Below, piece by piece: positions 27,525 through 35,397 of a stretch of DNA of 64,000 nt. Both the position numbers and the translations under genes were made by a program. The DNA comes from JACKFE01 sp050248735 (lineage in GTDB: Bacteria > Nitrospirota > Nitrospiria > Nitrospirales > UBA8639): the NCBI GenBank assembly GCA_050248735.1, contig JBFWRU010000001.1:434001-498000 (forward strand), in the 5' to 3' direction. Position 1 is the stretch's first letter. Each line of letters begins with the position of its first letter. The notes under the pieces were generated by a model. That model searched no databases. It was not told the origin of the DNA and was given only the letters and a program-made list of their open reading frames with translations.

Positions 27525-28445
27525 TCAGGTTTTCGCTTCATGGAGTGTGGATAACGGGGTTTTTAGGGGGCGATCCGCAAGAAGAGAGTTGAATCCCTGA
27601 GGTGCCTGTGCGGCACATATGAGCAATGCCAGAGAAGGCAGGGAATAGGGACCATGGCGTTTTTGACAATCCAGGCTTTCATTAATCATGTTTTCCGCCT
27701 TCTCTGGTTTCAGGCCCCATGCGCCTAAGCCTAATAGTGCCCATCCGAGCGAGATAGGTGTCCGAAGGTTGGGGAGTTGGTCCAAAAGATAGGTCAGACT
27801 GTGTTCGATCTGCCTCCGTTCGGTATTTCCGGCCAAAGCCTGAAGTGCGATCCCTGTGCACTCGGGTAAGGGGAGTAATTCTTTCCCAAACACGAGGGTA
27901 TTGCCTGAATTCCATCCTCCATGTGGGAGTTGCCGATCCAGGAGCATGGAGATGCCTTGGGAAATGCGGTGATGGTGGATGATTCCGGAAATTTGCAATG
28001 CGGTGATGGCCATAGCGGTAGGAATAACCCAACTATGGGTATCGGCAATCCATGGCCAACCGACAATGGAGGTGTCGTGCCCCATTATGGTCTTATCCAC
28101 ATTGGGATAATGGTACCCGGAAAAGTTCAACAAAAAATTTAGGGCTAAATCCCGTGCTGGGCGGAAATGAGGAGCCATGCCCCATGCCATAATAGCCAAG
28201 GGTGTTGGCCAAGAGGCCCGATCCTGCTTCGCCGATATACTCAAATGGCCGTCCTCTGCTTGCTGGGAAACCAAATAGGATCTTCCTCGTGAACAGCTTT
28301 CATCCGTCCCAACAAAGGCGGACATGCCTATGACGGCCCATGAGGTAGAATCAGGTCGTGCATGTTCACCGGCCTGATATGGGAAGCCGCCGTTGGATAA
28401 TTGCAGGTCTTGAATAGTCGCCAGAGTTGAGAGCATGTTCCTCAA
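27525..28445 (-). CDS. Prenyltransferase/squalene-cyclase-like alpha/alpha-toroid protein
   Basis: This 306-residue protein has repeated helical pairs with QxxxGGF/W motifs: QLSNGGFPYQ near the N-terminus, AEDGHLSI, and QLPHGGWNSG. These are typical of the terpene-cyclase/prenyltransferase alpha-alpha barrel. The catalytic DxDD of squalene-hopene cyclases is not visible, and the protein is half their length. No signal peptide is seen. It precedes the DUF362 gene with a 2-base gap. It may be a binding or maturation factor rather than a terpene cyclase; the substrate is unknown. Confidence 0.72.
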   Translation of the reverse strand: MRNMLSTLATIQDLQLSNGGFPYQAGEHARPDSTSWAVIGMSAFVGTDESCSRGRSYLVSQQAEDGHLSISAKQDRASWPTPLAIMAWGMAPHFRPARDLALNFLLNFSGYHYPNVDKTIMGHDTSIVGWPWIADTHSWVIPTAMAITALQISGIIHHHRISQGISMLLDRQLPHGGWNSGNTLVFGKELLPLPECTGIALQALAGNTERRQIEHSLTYLLDQLPNLRTPISLGWALLGLGAWGLKPEKAENMINESLDCQKRHGPYSLPSLALLICAAQAPQGFNSLLADRPLKTPLSTLHEAKT

Positions 28446-28967
28446 TGAAAATCAATTATTAATTAGTGTCGGCTGACGGATGGTCAAAGAAAGTCCATTC
28501 TAGGGGTTTAGAAATCTTACATTTGACTAATTGCAAATTATTTATTGTTTCAGCCTACCCAGCAAATGGTGGATTGGTACCTCTTGTCTTTGCCAACCGG
28601 AATCAGGGTTTACACTCATACGACATGCGAATGTATCCTGAATTATGTATCGGTTGAGGAAAAGATGTTCTTTATCAAAGAGATTGAAAGAGATCCAAGC
28701 GTATAGCCAGTACCTTTTCGGTGGTCGAGAAGTTGTTGGCCTGCCTCGGTTTTTTTTAGCTATCAGGAATGATTACTCAATAAGGAGTTGTAATCAAGCA
28801 TATTGTCCATTATCCGAACGAAGATAAACAGAAAAAGCTCTGCAAGTTTTTTTTTAAGGAGTCGATAATGGAGCATGCAGGCGATCAATCATAGAAAAGT
28901 TTACGGGACCCTTCGCTGGGTCTTTGCCCATATGTACATCACAGGCATGCAGAGTGTCGATCGGGTT
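28446..28967 (+). other. Intergenic region upstream of the c-di-GMP riboswitch
   Basis: This AT-rich, 522-base stretch separates the minus-strand toroid gene from the riboswitch. It must hold promoters for both directions, but no clear sigma-70 or sigma-54 pair was found. Poly-T runs occur near 28750-28757 and 28847-28855. Confidence 0.4.
28868..28894 (+). CDS. Possible 8-residue leader peptide before the riboswitch
   Basis: ATG at 28868 follows AAGGAG (28856-28861) with 6-base spacing. It reads MEHAGDQS before a TAG stop, about 75 bases before the riboswitch. No codon bias or rare-codon run points to attenuation, so this may be chance. Confidence 0.25.
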   Translation: MEHAGDQS

Positions 28968-29057
28968 CCCCTTCCCGATAAAGGCGAACACGCTGAAAGG
29001 CGTGGGCGCAAAGCCACGGGTCGGAGCTGGTCTCTGATAGCCGGGTTACCGAAGGAG
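28968..29057 (+). ncRNA. Cyclic di-GMP-I (GEMM) riboswitch
   Basis: The sequence matches the class I c-di-GMP aptamer. An outer stem pairs CCTTC (28970-28974) with GAAGG (29051-29055). CACGC/GCGTG (28989-29004) encloses a GAAA tetraloop. GGGCGCAAAGCCACGGG follows with the conserved GCAAAGCC, then a CGGAG/CTCTG hairpin (29022-29036), and finally AGCCGGGTTACCGA, the most conserved 3' element. It lies about 90 bases before the first Flp pilin start and reads in the same direction. It should let cellular c-di-GMP set pilin mRNA output; whether binding turns it on or off cannot be read from the sequence. Confidence 0.92.
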
Positions 29058-29078
29058 TTGTCATGCAAGGGGAAACGA

Positions 29079-29122
29079 CTACGCCGGTCAATGTCGGGCA
29101 AACTGGGGTAGCGAACATTTTT
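29079..29122 (+). terminator. Terminator-like hairpin in the riboswitch expression platform
   Basis: CTACGCCGGT (29079-29088) pairs with ACTGGGGTAG (29102-29111) over ten positions, with one G-G mismatch and one G-U pair and a 13-base loop. A run of five T follows at 29118-29122. It lies between the aptamer and the pilin ribosome binding site, so ligand-controlled transcription termination is the simplest model. No clear antiterminator pairing was identified. Confidence 0.55.
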
Positions 29123-29145
29123 CTAGCCCGTTAAGGAGAAGCGCC

Positions 29146-29310
29146 ATGGTTAACCAAATTATGCGTTTTGTGAAGGAAGATGAAGGGGCCACTGCCATTG
29201 AATACGGTCTGTTGGCGGCCTTGATTGCCGCGGTGATCGTCGGGGCCGTGACCTCCCTCGGTACCAACGTCAACACGGCCTTCAATAAAGTAGCCACCGG
29301 CATCAGTTAA
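29146..29310 (+). CDS. flp: Flp pilin (major pilin candidate)
   Basis: This 54-residue protein is the Flp-type pilin: a short leader MVNQIMRFVKEDEG, the prepilin cleavage site after Gly14, then ATAIEYGLLAALIAAVIVG with the Glu-Tyr pair that defines Flp pilins, and a short polar tail. The ribosome binding site AAGGAG is 8 bases before the ATG. TadV would cleave it and TadA/TadB/TadC would polymerise it into an adhesive pilus. It is the first gene after the c-di-GMP riboswitch. At this length it is easily missed by gene finders. Confidence 0.93.
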   Translation: MVNQIMRFVKEDEGATAIEYGLLAALIAAVIVGAVTSLGTNVNTAFNKVATGIS

Positions 29311-29462
29311 GAGACACCTCGCCGGTGTGATGGTTTGGCTGTGAAATGGTTCCATGGATTCCGTCTCTGGGAGTCAGTTCTCAGAGGCGGAATCTTGGAC
29401 TATTGAGCATGCTTTGGGATCTGGTAGATCGTGTGATTTCTCAGGAGAGGAGGCGAATATTC

Positions 29463-29648
29463 ATGATGAAGTTATTTACGGAAATACAAATATTTCTTCT
29501 GACTGAAAAAGGCGCGTCGGCTGTGGAATATGCACTTCTGGCTTCGCTCATTGGCGCCGCCACGCTTGGGGCTCAAACCAGCATGGGTAATGCAGTGGTA
29601 TTGATGTACCAAACTGCGGTGGGAATATTAAATGGTGCGATGAGTTAA
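29463..29648 (+). CDS. Second Flp-type pilin
   Basis: This 61-residue pilin has the leader MMKLFTEIQIFLLTEKG, cleavage after Gly17, then ASAVEYALLASLIGAATLG and a 25-residue tail. The ATG at 29463 is chosen for its AGGAGGCG ribosome binding site; an open frame extends upstream from 29346 but has no pilin leader. It lies 152 bases after the first flp and is presumably in the same transcript. Its tail is longer and lacks the Asn/Thr-rich end of the first pilin, so it may be a minor pilin. Confidence 0.88.
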   Translation: MMKLFTEIQIFLLTEKGASAVEYALLASLIGAATLGAQTSMGNAVVLMYQTAVGILNGAMS

Positions 29649-30549
29649 TCCTTGGTCTCTGCTTACTCGTGGACCGTCTCCATTTGATTCTTTTTACCAG
29701 AGTTTCCTGGCAGCTTTGCAGAAATGAGCCGGATATTGTGCATTGAATCTAATCTCAGGCTGTACCAAAATCTTTCGTCCTACGGGGGATAGATTGATGG
29801 TGCTACCCCAACTCCTCTGAAATCACCTACTACTTAAAAATGCCAACCAGCAATTCAAACCGGCCTAGTGGCGATTGGCAGTGGTAATCCATCCTCCCGG
29901 TCTTTGGCGAGATTTTGCCACCTGGTTGTAAAAATGATGATAAGTTCCTCAGTTTTGTTTGACCACAAAAGCGATGTTCTCATCCGTAAAGAAAAATAAA
30001 ATCCAAGCTGAAGCGCAAGGCCCTCGGTTACCTTCATAAGAAAGCCTCCCAAGCCTATCTCCTTTCGCGCTGCTGTTGAGAGCCATTTTAGCTGACCCGG
30101 TGTTCACCAAGGCAGGTACCTGGAGTGTCGTAATTACTTCCTCTTTTGCAATTAGCACAAGCATCATTTTTGATTTCTTATTGGTTTGTTCTGAATGCCC
30201 TTGATGAGGTGGAGTCCTGAGTGGCGTTCGTATTTCCCAAGATTTTTGTCTTCATCCATTTTTCTGAATTTATGCGGACCAAAAATGTTCCATCAATTCC
30301 CTTTCCTGTTTTAATAATAGTAGTCGGGCAGTATTACCTCCAGCAGACCCAGATTTTCTGTCAGGCTCTTTCGTGAAAAATAATCGCACACTTAAGAACT
30401 CAAAGTCTCTTGCCGAAATTCTTACCGATAACTGGATTATTGCTGGCAGGCCTTCTAATTGAAGGGAAAGACAGGCAAAATTCTTACATGAATTTGGGCA
30501 GTATTCAATAGCCTGTTGAACCTTGCTCCTCACGCGGTATTTCAATTTT
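29649..30549. other. Long gap inside the tad operon
   Basis: About 900 bases separate the second flp gene from tadV, which is unusual in this otherwise tight operon. Reading frames on both strands are broken. The longest minus-strand frame (30270-30680) runs into tadV and has no ribosome binding site. No inverted repeat, insertion sequence or RNA family was recognised. A decayed gene, an internal promoter or an unknown RNA could lie here. Confidence 0.4.
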
Positions 30550-31077
30550 ATGATATCTGTTGCCCTTCTCATTGGTTTAGCTATCGCCCTTATTCTTGCC
30601 GCGTATATTGATGTCCGGGAGGGTCGTATCCCCAACTGGTTAACCCTGTCTTTGGCGGGATTTGGAGTCGCGATTAACACCTTTTACCAAGGATGGGGAG
30701 GATTCCTGAGCAGCATTGAAGGGATCGCTTTGGGGATTCTGTGTTTGATCTTTTTTTATATCAAGGGGGGTATGGGGGCGGGCGATGTCAAATTATTGGG
30801 CGCAATAGGAGCGGTGATGGGGCCACATTTGGTGGTGTATGTGTTTGGGTTTGCCGCCATCCTGGGAGGGCTCTACAGCCTGGCTATGTTAGTTGCTCAA
30901 GGGGGACTCCAATATACCTGGGACCGTGTGGTGCTACTTTTACAAACACTTCGGTGCACCAAAGGGGTGTTGATTGCTCACACCCCCGGATCTCAAGAAC
31001 CCAAACTGCGATATGCTCTGGTGCTTGGTCTTGGGACTGTCTTGACACAGACGTTGACCATTTATGGCTTGTTGTGA
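30550..31077 (+). CDS. tadV: TadV/CpaA prepilin peptidase
   Basis: This 175-residue aspartic protease of the inner membrane cleaves Flp prepilins. Both catalytic Asp motifs are present: YIDVREGRIPNW after the first helix and the GxGD motif GMGAGDVKLLG (about residues 77-87). Hydrophobic helices fill the rest. The N-methylation domain of PilD-type peptidases is absent, as usual for TadV/CpaA. A TTG at 30523 is an upstream alternative; neither start has a strong ribosome binding site. It opens the run of assembly genes. Confidence 0.9.
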   Translation: MISVALLIGLAIALILAAYIDVREGRIPNWLTLSLAGFGVAINTFYQGWGGFLSSIEGIALGILCLIFFYIKGGMGAGDVKLLGAIGAVMGPHLVVYVFGFAAILGGLYSLAMLVAQGGLQYTWDRVVLLLQTLRCTKGVLIAHTPGSQEPKLRYALVLGLGTVLTQTLTIYGLL

Positions 31078-31262
31078 AGTGTTGTTTGTTGGAAATCATA
31101 CGCGGAATGTCTTTAACAAGTTTCTTGCCTGTTAACGCTAAAGAATGGCAATTGTGATCCGATATGCACTGTAGAATAATTCACAGCTCCACTGAGTAAC
31201 TCACGGATTTCTAATTCATACAGGTTATTGAGTGCTATGGACAATAGAGGGGAGGAAAGATA

Positions 31263-32090
31263 ATGGGACAAAAACGGCCGTTGGTATTTTTGGGGGTTGC
31301 CCTCGGTATCGCGTTGGTGACGACCGTGCTCGTATATAAATGGCTGCAAGGACAGCGGATGGTGGACGTGGCTATGCCGGAAGTCGTGGTGGAAGGTGTG
31401 CAGTTGGCCGTGGCCAAGGCCGATATTCCCTGGGGAACGGTCTTAACGGAAGATTCTATACGGATGGTTCCGTATCCTGAAGACAGTGTTCCACTGGGAC
31501 ATTTTACCGATCCCAAGTCTTTAAAAGGCCGGGTTATTCTGACCAATCTTAAAAAGCACGAGGCCGTCTTGAGTTCGAAGCTGGCTCCGATCGACGTGAA
31601 GACCGGAGGAGTGGCTGCAGTCATGGATCCCAATAAACGGGCTATGGCGGTCAAGGTTAACGAAATTGTGGGATTGCCGGGTTTTGTACAGCCTGGTGAT
31701 CGGGTTGATGTGATGGCGACCTTCGAAAATCCGAACGGTAAGAAAAGCCAATCCGATCAAATTACCAAGGTGGTCTTGGAAAACACATTGGTGCTGGCGA
31801 CGGATACCCAGATGCAGCGTGCCAAAGGCGATGAAGCCCCGACTCCGGTGAAGGTAATTACCCTGGAAGTGTCACTGGAGGAAGCGGAAAAGTTAGCGAT
31901 GGCGGAAAACGGGGGTAAATTACGGCTAGCTCTTCGGAGCCCGCTCAATGCCGATATCAGGAAAACGAGGGGAGCTGATTTCAAGGCGCTCATGACCTCC
32001 CATCAACAAATTCCACCAAAGCCCAGGGGGGAGAAGAAAATCCGGGTGGAGGTTATTAATGGTTCCAAACAGACAACAGTGAAATTTTAA
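31263..32090 (+). CDS. cpaB: RcpC/CpaB Flp pilus assembly protein
   Basis: This 275-residue protein has an N-terminal membrane helix (about 8-26), an SAF domain (about 45-115; VAKADIPWGTVLTEDSIRMVPYP), and the RcpC C-terminal domain with GLPGFVQPGDRVDVMATF and KVITLEVSLEEAEKLAMAENGGKLRLALRSP. RcpC/CpaB is a periplasmic partner of the secretin and may bind peptidoglycan through its SAF-type domain. AGGGGAGGAAAG precedes the ATG. It is followed by the secretin gene after 38 bases. Confidence 0.92.
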   Translation: MGQKRPLVFLGVALGIALVTTVLVYKWLQGQRMVDVAMPEVVVEGVQLAVAKADIPWGTVLTEDSIRMVPYPEDSVPLGHFTDPKSLKGRVILTNLKKHEAVLSSKLAPIDVKTGGVAAVMDPNKRAMAVKVNEIVGLPGFVQPGDRVDVMATFENPNGKKSQSDQITKVVLENTLVLATDTQMQRAKGDEAPTPVKVITLEVSLEEAEKLAMAENGGKLRLALRSPLNADIRKTRGADFKALMTSHQQIPPKPRGEKKIRVEVINGSKQTTVKF

Positions 32091-32128
32091 TAAAGCTTTG
32101 GCTTGGTGATGGTAGGACGATAGGGACT

Positions 32129-33655
32129 ATGAAAGGTACGGTTATGAACAAGACTCACCGGTTATCGTGTAACAGTGTGGTAATGGCATTAGGGCTGATG
32201 GTGATGGGTAGCAGCCAACTCTTGGCGGAAGGCCTTACTCACCAGGCGGTTCAGGTGAATACCCCGCAGATTCTTTCTCTGACTGTCGGTGAATCCAAAA
32301 TTGTGGAAACGGGTGATCCCTTCAAGCGGGCCTCGGTCGCGAATCCTGATGTAGCGGATCAGATCGTACTATCCACCAAACAAGTGTATTTGGCGGGAAA
32401 AGCGGTTGGTACCACCACGTTAACGCTATGGGGACAAAGTGGGGAAGTGAGTAATGTGTTTAACGTTCAAGTTTCACCTGACATCAATCGGTTGAAGGAA
32501 CAAATTCATACCCTTATGCCCAATGAATTGGGCATCAAGGTGATGAGTAGTCATGAGCATATCACGCTGGCCGGAAGTGTTTCGGATATGGGGTCGCTGA
32601 ATAAAATATTATCGCTGGCCGAACCCTATGCCCCTGATCGGATCGTGAACTTGTTACAGGTGGGTGGTGTCCAGCAGGTCATGATGGAAGTGAAAATTGC
32701 GGAAATGCAACGTGGCCTGTTGAAAAGGCTGGGCGTGAATTTTAATCGTCAACAGGAAGGCCATCGGGATTTTTCCGTGGGGTTACTCAACGGCCACTCA
32801 GCGGTGAATCTTGATGAATATGTGCGTCTTGCTCATCCCGATACTGGGCCAGCCAGAACGTCCACTGAATTGTTCGATATTCTTCCAGCCCTCGCCACCA
32901 ACGGGATTTTAGGTTTTGGGATTGGTAAGGATTTATGGACGGTTTATCTGGACATGTTGAAAGAACATGGTTTGTCCAAGACCATGGCTGAACCCACACT
33001 CATTGCCGAAAGCGGTCAGGCCGCCGATTTCCTCGTAGGAGGGGAATTCCCCATTCCCATTCCTCAGCAATTCGGACAAATCACAATTCGGTTTAAGGAA
33101 TTCGGTGTGGGTCTGAAATTTACCCCCACGGTGCTGTCGGAAGGCCGGATCTCCATTATTGTCAATCCTGAGGTTTCGGAATTGGATTTTGCAAATGGTC
33201 TGATCCTACAGGGATTTACCATTCCCTCCTTGACCACCCGTAGGGTTAAGACGGTCGTGGAGCTGGGTGATGGGCAAAGTTTTGCGATTGCAGGATTGCT
33301 ACAGGAAAATATCCGGGAGACCGTATCTAAGTATCCTTTCCTGGGTGACATTCCTATCCTTGGCGCGCTGTTCCGCAGTACCTCATTCCAGAAGGATGAA
33401 ACGGAGTTAATTGTGATTGTGACGCCTCATCTGGTGAAACCGTTGAATATGGTGAAACAGACGTTGCCGACCGATTACTATTTGGAACCCAATGATTTTG
33501 AGCTGATGCTAATGGGGTATACGGAAGGCAAGTATCCCGAGCCGAACGTGCCGAGACCGGCCGGGGCCTACATGCCAGACAAGCCTCGAACGGCCACCCG
33601 CATGCCCTATCACAAAGGTGGGATTGAAGGAACGTTTGGTCATCTGGCTCCCTAA
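32129..33655 (+). CDS. cpaC: RcpA/CpaC outer membrane secretin
   Basis: This 508-residue protein forms the outer membrane channel for the Flp pilus. A signal peptide (to about residue 33), a pilus-specific BON/N-terminal domain (NTPQILSLTVGESKIVE onwards) and a secretin domain (about 245-430) with VGGEFPIP, FKEFGVGLKFTPTVL, and the terminal TELIVIVTPHLVKP are seen. The VxPxL-like end and E-L-I-V-I-V-T-P strand are secretin hallmarks. The tail beyond the barrel is Pro-rich. Start 32129 or 32144 (MNKTHRL) are both possible. Confidence 0.93.
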   Translation: MKGTVMNKTHRLSCNSVVMALGLMVMGSSQLLAEGLTHQAVQVNTPQILSLTVGESKIVETGDPFKRASVANPDVADQIVLSTKQVYLAGKAVGTTTLTLWGQSGEVSNVFNVQVSPDINRLKEQIHTLMPNELGIKVMSSHEHITLAGSVSDMGSLNKILSLAEPYAPDRIVNLLQVGGVQQVMMEVKIAEMQRGLLKRLGVNFNRQQEGHRDFSVGLLNGHSAVNLDEYVRLAHPDTGPARTSTELFDILPALATNGILGFGIGKDLWTVYLDMLKEHGLSKTMAEPTLIAESGQAADFLVGGEFPIPIPQQFGQITIRFKEFGVGLKFTPTVLSEGRISIIVNPEVSELDFANGLILQGFTIPSLTTRRVKTVVELGDGQSFAIAGLLQENIRETVSKYPFLGDIPILGALFRSTSFQKDETELIVIVTPHLVKPLNMVKQTLPTDYYLEPNDFELMLMGYTEGKYPEPNVPRPAGAYMPDKPRTATRMPYHKGGIEGTFGHLAP

Positions 33656-33685
33656 GACTGCTGAAGATATACAAAGGAGAATACC

Positions 33686-34105
33686 ATGCAACGGCAATTG
33701 GACATGAAAGTAATCAGTGTGGGCGGCCTCTTGATGATCGGATTGATGGGTTGCGGGGTCTGGCCGATCATGAACGAGGAGAATGGAAAACGACCCTTTG
33801 CGATGGGGAAAAGTGATCAGGTGTTTCTGCCCGAGGCTCCCCGTCCGGTTCATTTAAGTGAGGACTTCGGGGTGGCCTATCGCCAAAGCGTGGAAGGCCA
33901 AATTCTAAACCCTGCGGCCTCCAATAATTTAGAGCAGGTTCCTGGAGCCGCCGATCCTCAGGCGTTGAAATATAGTTTGAGCCGATATCAATTGGGCTTT
34001 AAGACGCCTCCGTTTTCTGAATGGGAATTGACGGAATCGTCTTCCACGAGTTCAACTTCAGGCGGCGGAAGTCCGAAAACCGGTGGGACGGGAGGTAAGA
34101 AATGA
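33686..34105 (+). CDS. Lipoprotein in the CpaD/RcpB position
   Basis: This 139-residue protein has a signal peptide with lipobox LMGC (C23) and then a hydrophilic, Pro-rich domain without membrane segments. The C-terminus is a Ser/Thr/Gly-rich tail ending GGKK. Its position, between the secretin and TadZ genes, is where CpaD/RcpB lipoproteins lie in other tad loci, but no clear sequence match to CpaD is visible. It probably helps secretin assembly at the outer membrane. Its stop overlaps the tadZ start (ATGA). Confidence 0.65.
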   Translation: MQRQLDMKVISVGGLLMIGLMGCGVWPIMNEENGKRPFAMGKSDQVFLPEAPRPVHLSEDFGVAYRQSVEGQILNPAASNNLEQVPGAADPQALKYSLSRYQLGFKTPPFSEWELTESSSTSSTSGGGSPKTGGTGGKK

Positions 34106-35358
34106 CGGATAAAGCCTGGAAACCCAAACGTGTGAGCGGAAGTCCTTCCGATGCTTCCTCTCGGGAGTATCTGGTGGAAGTGTCGGTTCAATCCACCGAA
34201 TGCAAAGCGGAACTTGAGAAAACTTTATCCACCATTGACGGCATGCGAATCAAGGCTGGTAAGGAGGCCGAGGTGCCTGCGCTGGTAATTTTGGAACTCG
34301 CAGAGAAACCTGAGGAAACCCTGGCTCTGATACGGGAAATGACCAAAACGGCGAAAGGCACCGAAATCTTTTTGACATCCTCCAAGTTAGATTCCACGGT
34401 TCTTCTGGAAGCGATGCGGGCCGGCACGAAGGAATTTTTGGCACAACCCATTCAACAACAAGAAGTGGAAGATGCGATCGTCCGATTTAAGGAACGTGCG
34501 GTAGGATCCGGTCAGCATCGAGCGGAAGATCGCCAAAAAACCGGAAAGATCCTCGCCTTTTTTGGGGGAAAGGGAGGGGTGGGCACCACAAGTGTTGCAG
34601 TCAATTTGGCCGCTGCTCTGAAGAAGTTATGCACCGCTTCAACCGTGGTGTTAGTCGATGTGAACCAACATGGCGGCGATCTTCCTCTCTATCTTGATCT
34701 GCAACCCAATCATAGCTTTCGAGATATTGCGGCAGATCCCTCACGCTTGGATCTGGCTTTTTTAACTCGAGTACTTGTGAAAGCCGAATCAGGTTTACCC
34801 GTTTTGCCTTCCGGCTATGATGACTTGAGCACGGGGCGTTTAAGTCCCGATTGTGTGGAAACGACCTTGAAGCTTCTTCAAGCGAATTTTGATTATGTGG
34901 TGATTGACTGTGGTCATGTTTTGGATCTGACCACGAAAAAGGCGTTGGAACTCGCCACATCAATTTTTGTGACATCTACACTCATTGTCCCAGTCGTTCA
35001 TCGGACAAAACGTATTTTGGAACTCTTGCGTGGGTCAGGCTTTGCGCCCCAGAAGATTCGACTGCTCATGAACCGGTACTTATCTGCAGAGGAGGATGTG
35101 TTGAAGGAGACCGAGGAAATCCTGAAGCAGAAAACCTATTGGACTATCCCCAATGATTACCCATCCGTCAGTCAGGCGGTGAATAGCGGAAAGCCGATCA
35201 TTGAAGTGGCTCCTCGTTCCCCTGTAGCCAAATGTTTTATCGATTTGGCCGGGACTTTTGAAGAAACGGCTACCCCCACTTCCAGTAAAGGGTTGTTATC
35301 CGGTTGGTTGAGTCCGTTTAAGGGGCGGCGCGCAGAATCGGCTCCCTCACGCGCATAA
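34102..35358 (+). CDS. tadZ: TadZ/CpaE localisation ATPase
   Basis: This 418-residue protein has an N-terminal receiver-like domain (about 25-130), without a conserved phospho-Asp, and a ParA/MinD-type ATPase domain (about 148-390). The deviant Walker A GGKGGVGTT is at residues 155-163, and VVIDCGH lies in the second half. TadZ marks the pole or site where the pilus machine is built. The start overlaps the preceding lipoprotein gene by 4 bases, so translation is coupled. Confidence 0.92.
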   Translation: MTDKAWKPKRVSGSPSDASSREYLVEVSVQSTECKAELEKTLSTIDGMRIKAGKEAEVPALVILELAEKPEETLALIREMTKTAKGTEIFLTSSKLDSTVLLEAMRAGTKEFLAQPIQQQEVEDAIVRFKERAVGSGQHRAEDRQKTGKILAFFGGKGGVGTTSVAVNLAAALKKLCTASTVVLVDVNQHGGDLPLYLDLQPNHSFRDIAADPSRLDLAFLTRVLVKAESGLPVLPSGYDDLSTGRLSPDCVETTLKLLQANFDYVVIDCGHVLDLTTKKALELATSIFVTSTLIVPVVHRTKRILELLRGSGFAPQKIRLLMNRYLSAEEDVLKETEEILKQKTYWTIPNDYPSVSQAVNSGKPIIEVAPRSPVAKCFIDLAGTFEETATPTSSKGLLSGWLSPFKGRRAESAPSRA

Positions 35359-35397
35359 CCATACAGTTTCATCCTTCGATTAGAGGTTAACGGGAAT

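Noticed and set aside
30270..30680. 136-codon minus-strand open frame
   Set aside because: It overlaps tadV, lacks a ribosome binding site and has no family resemblance.
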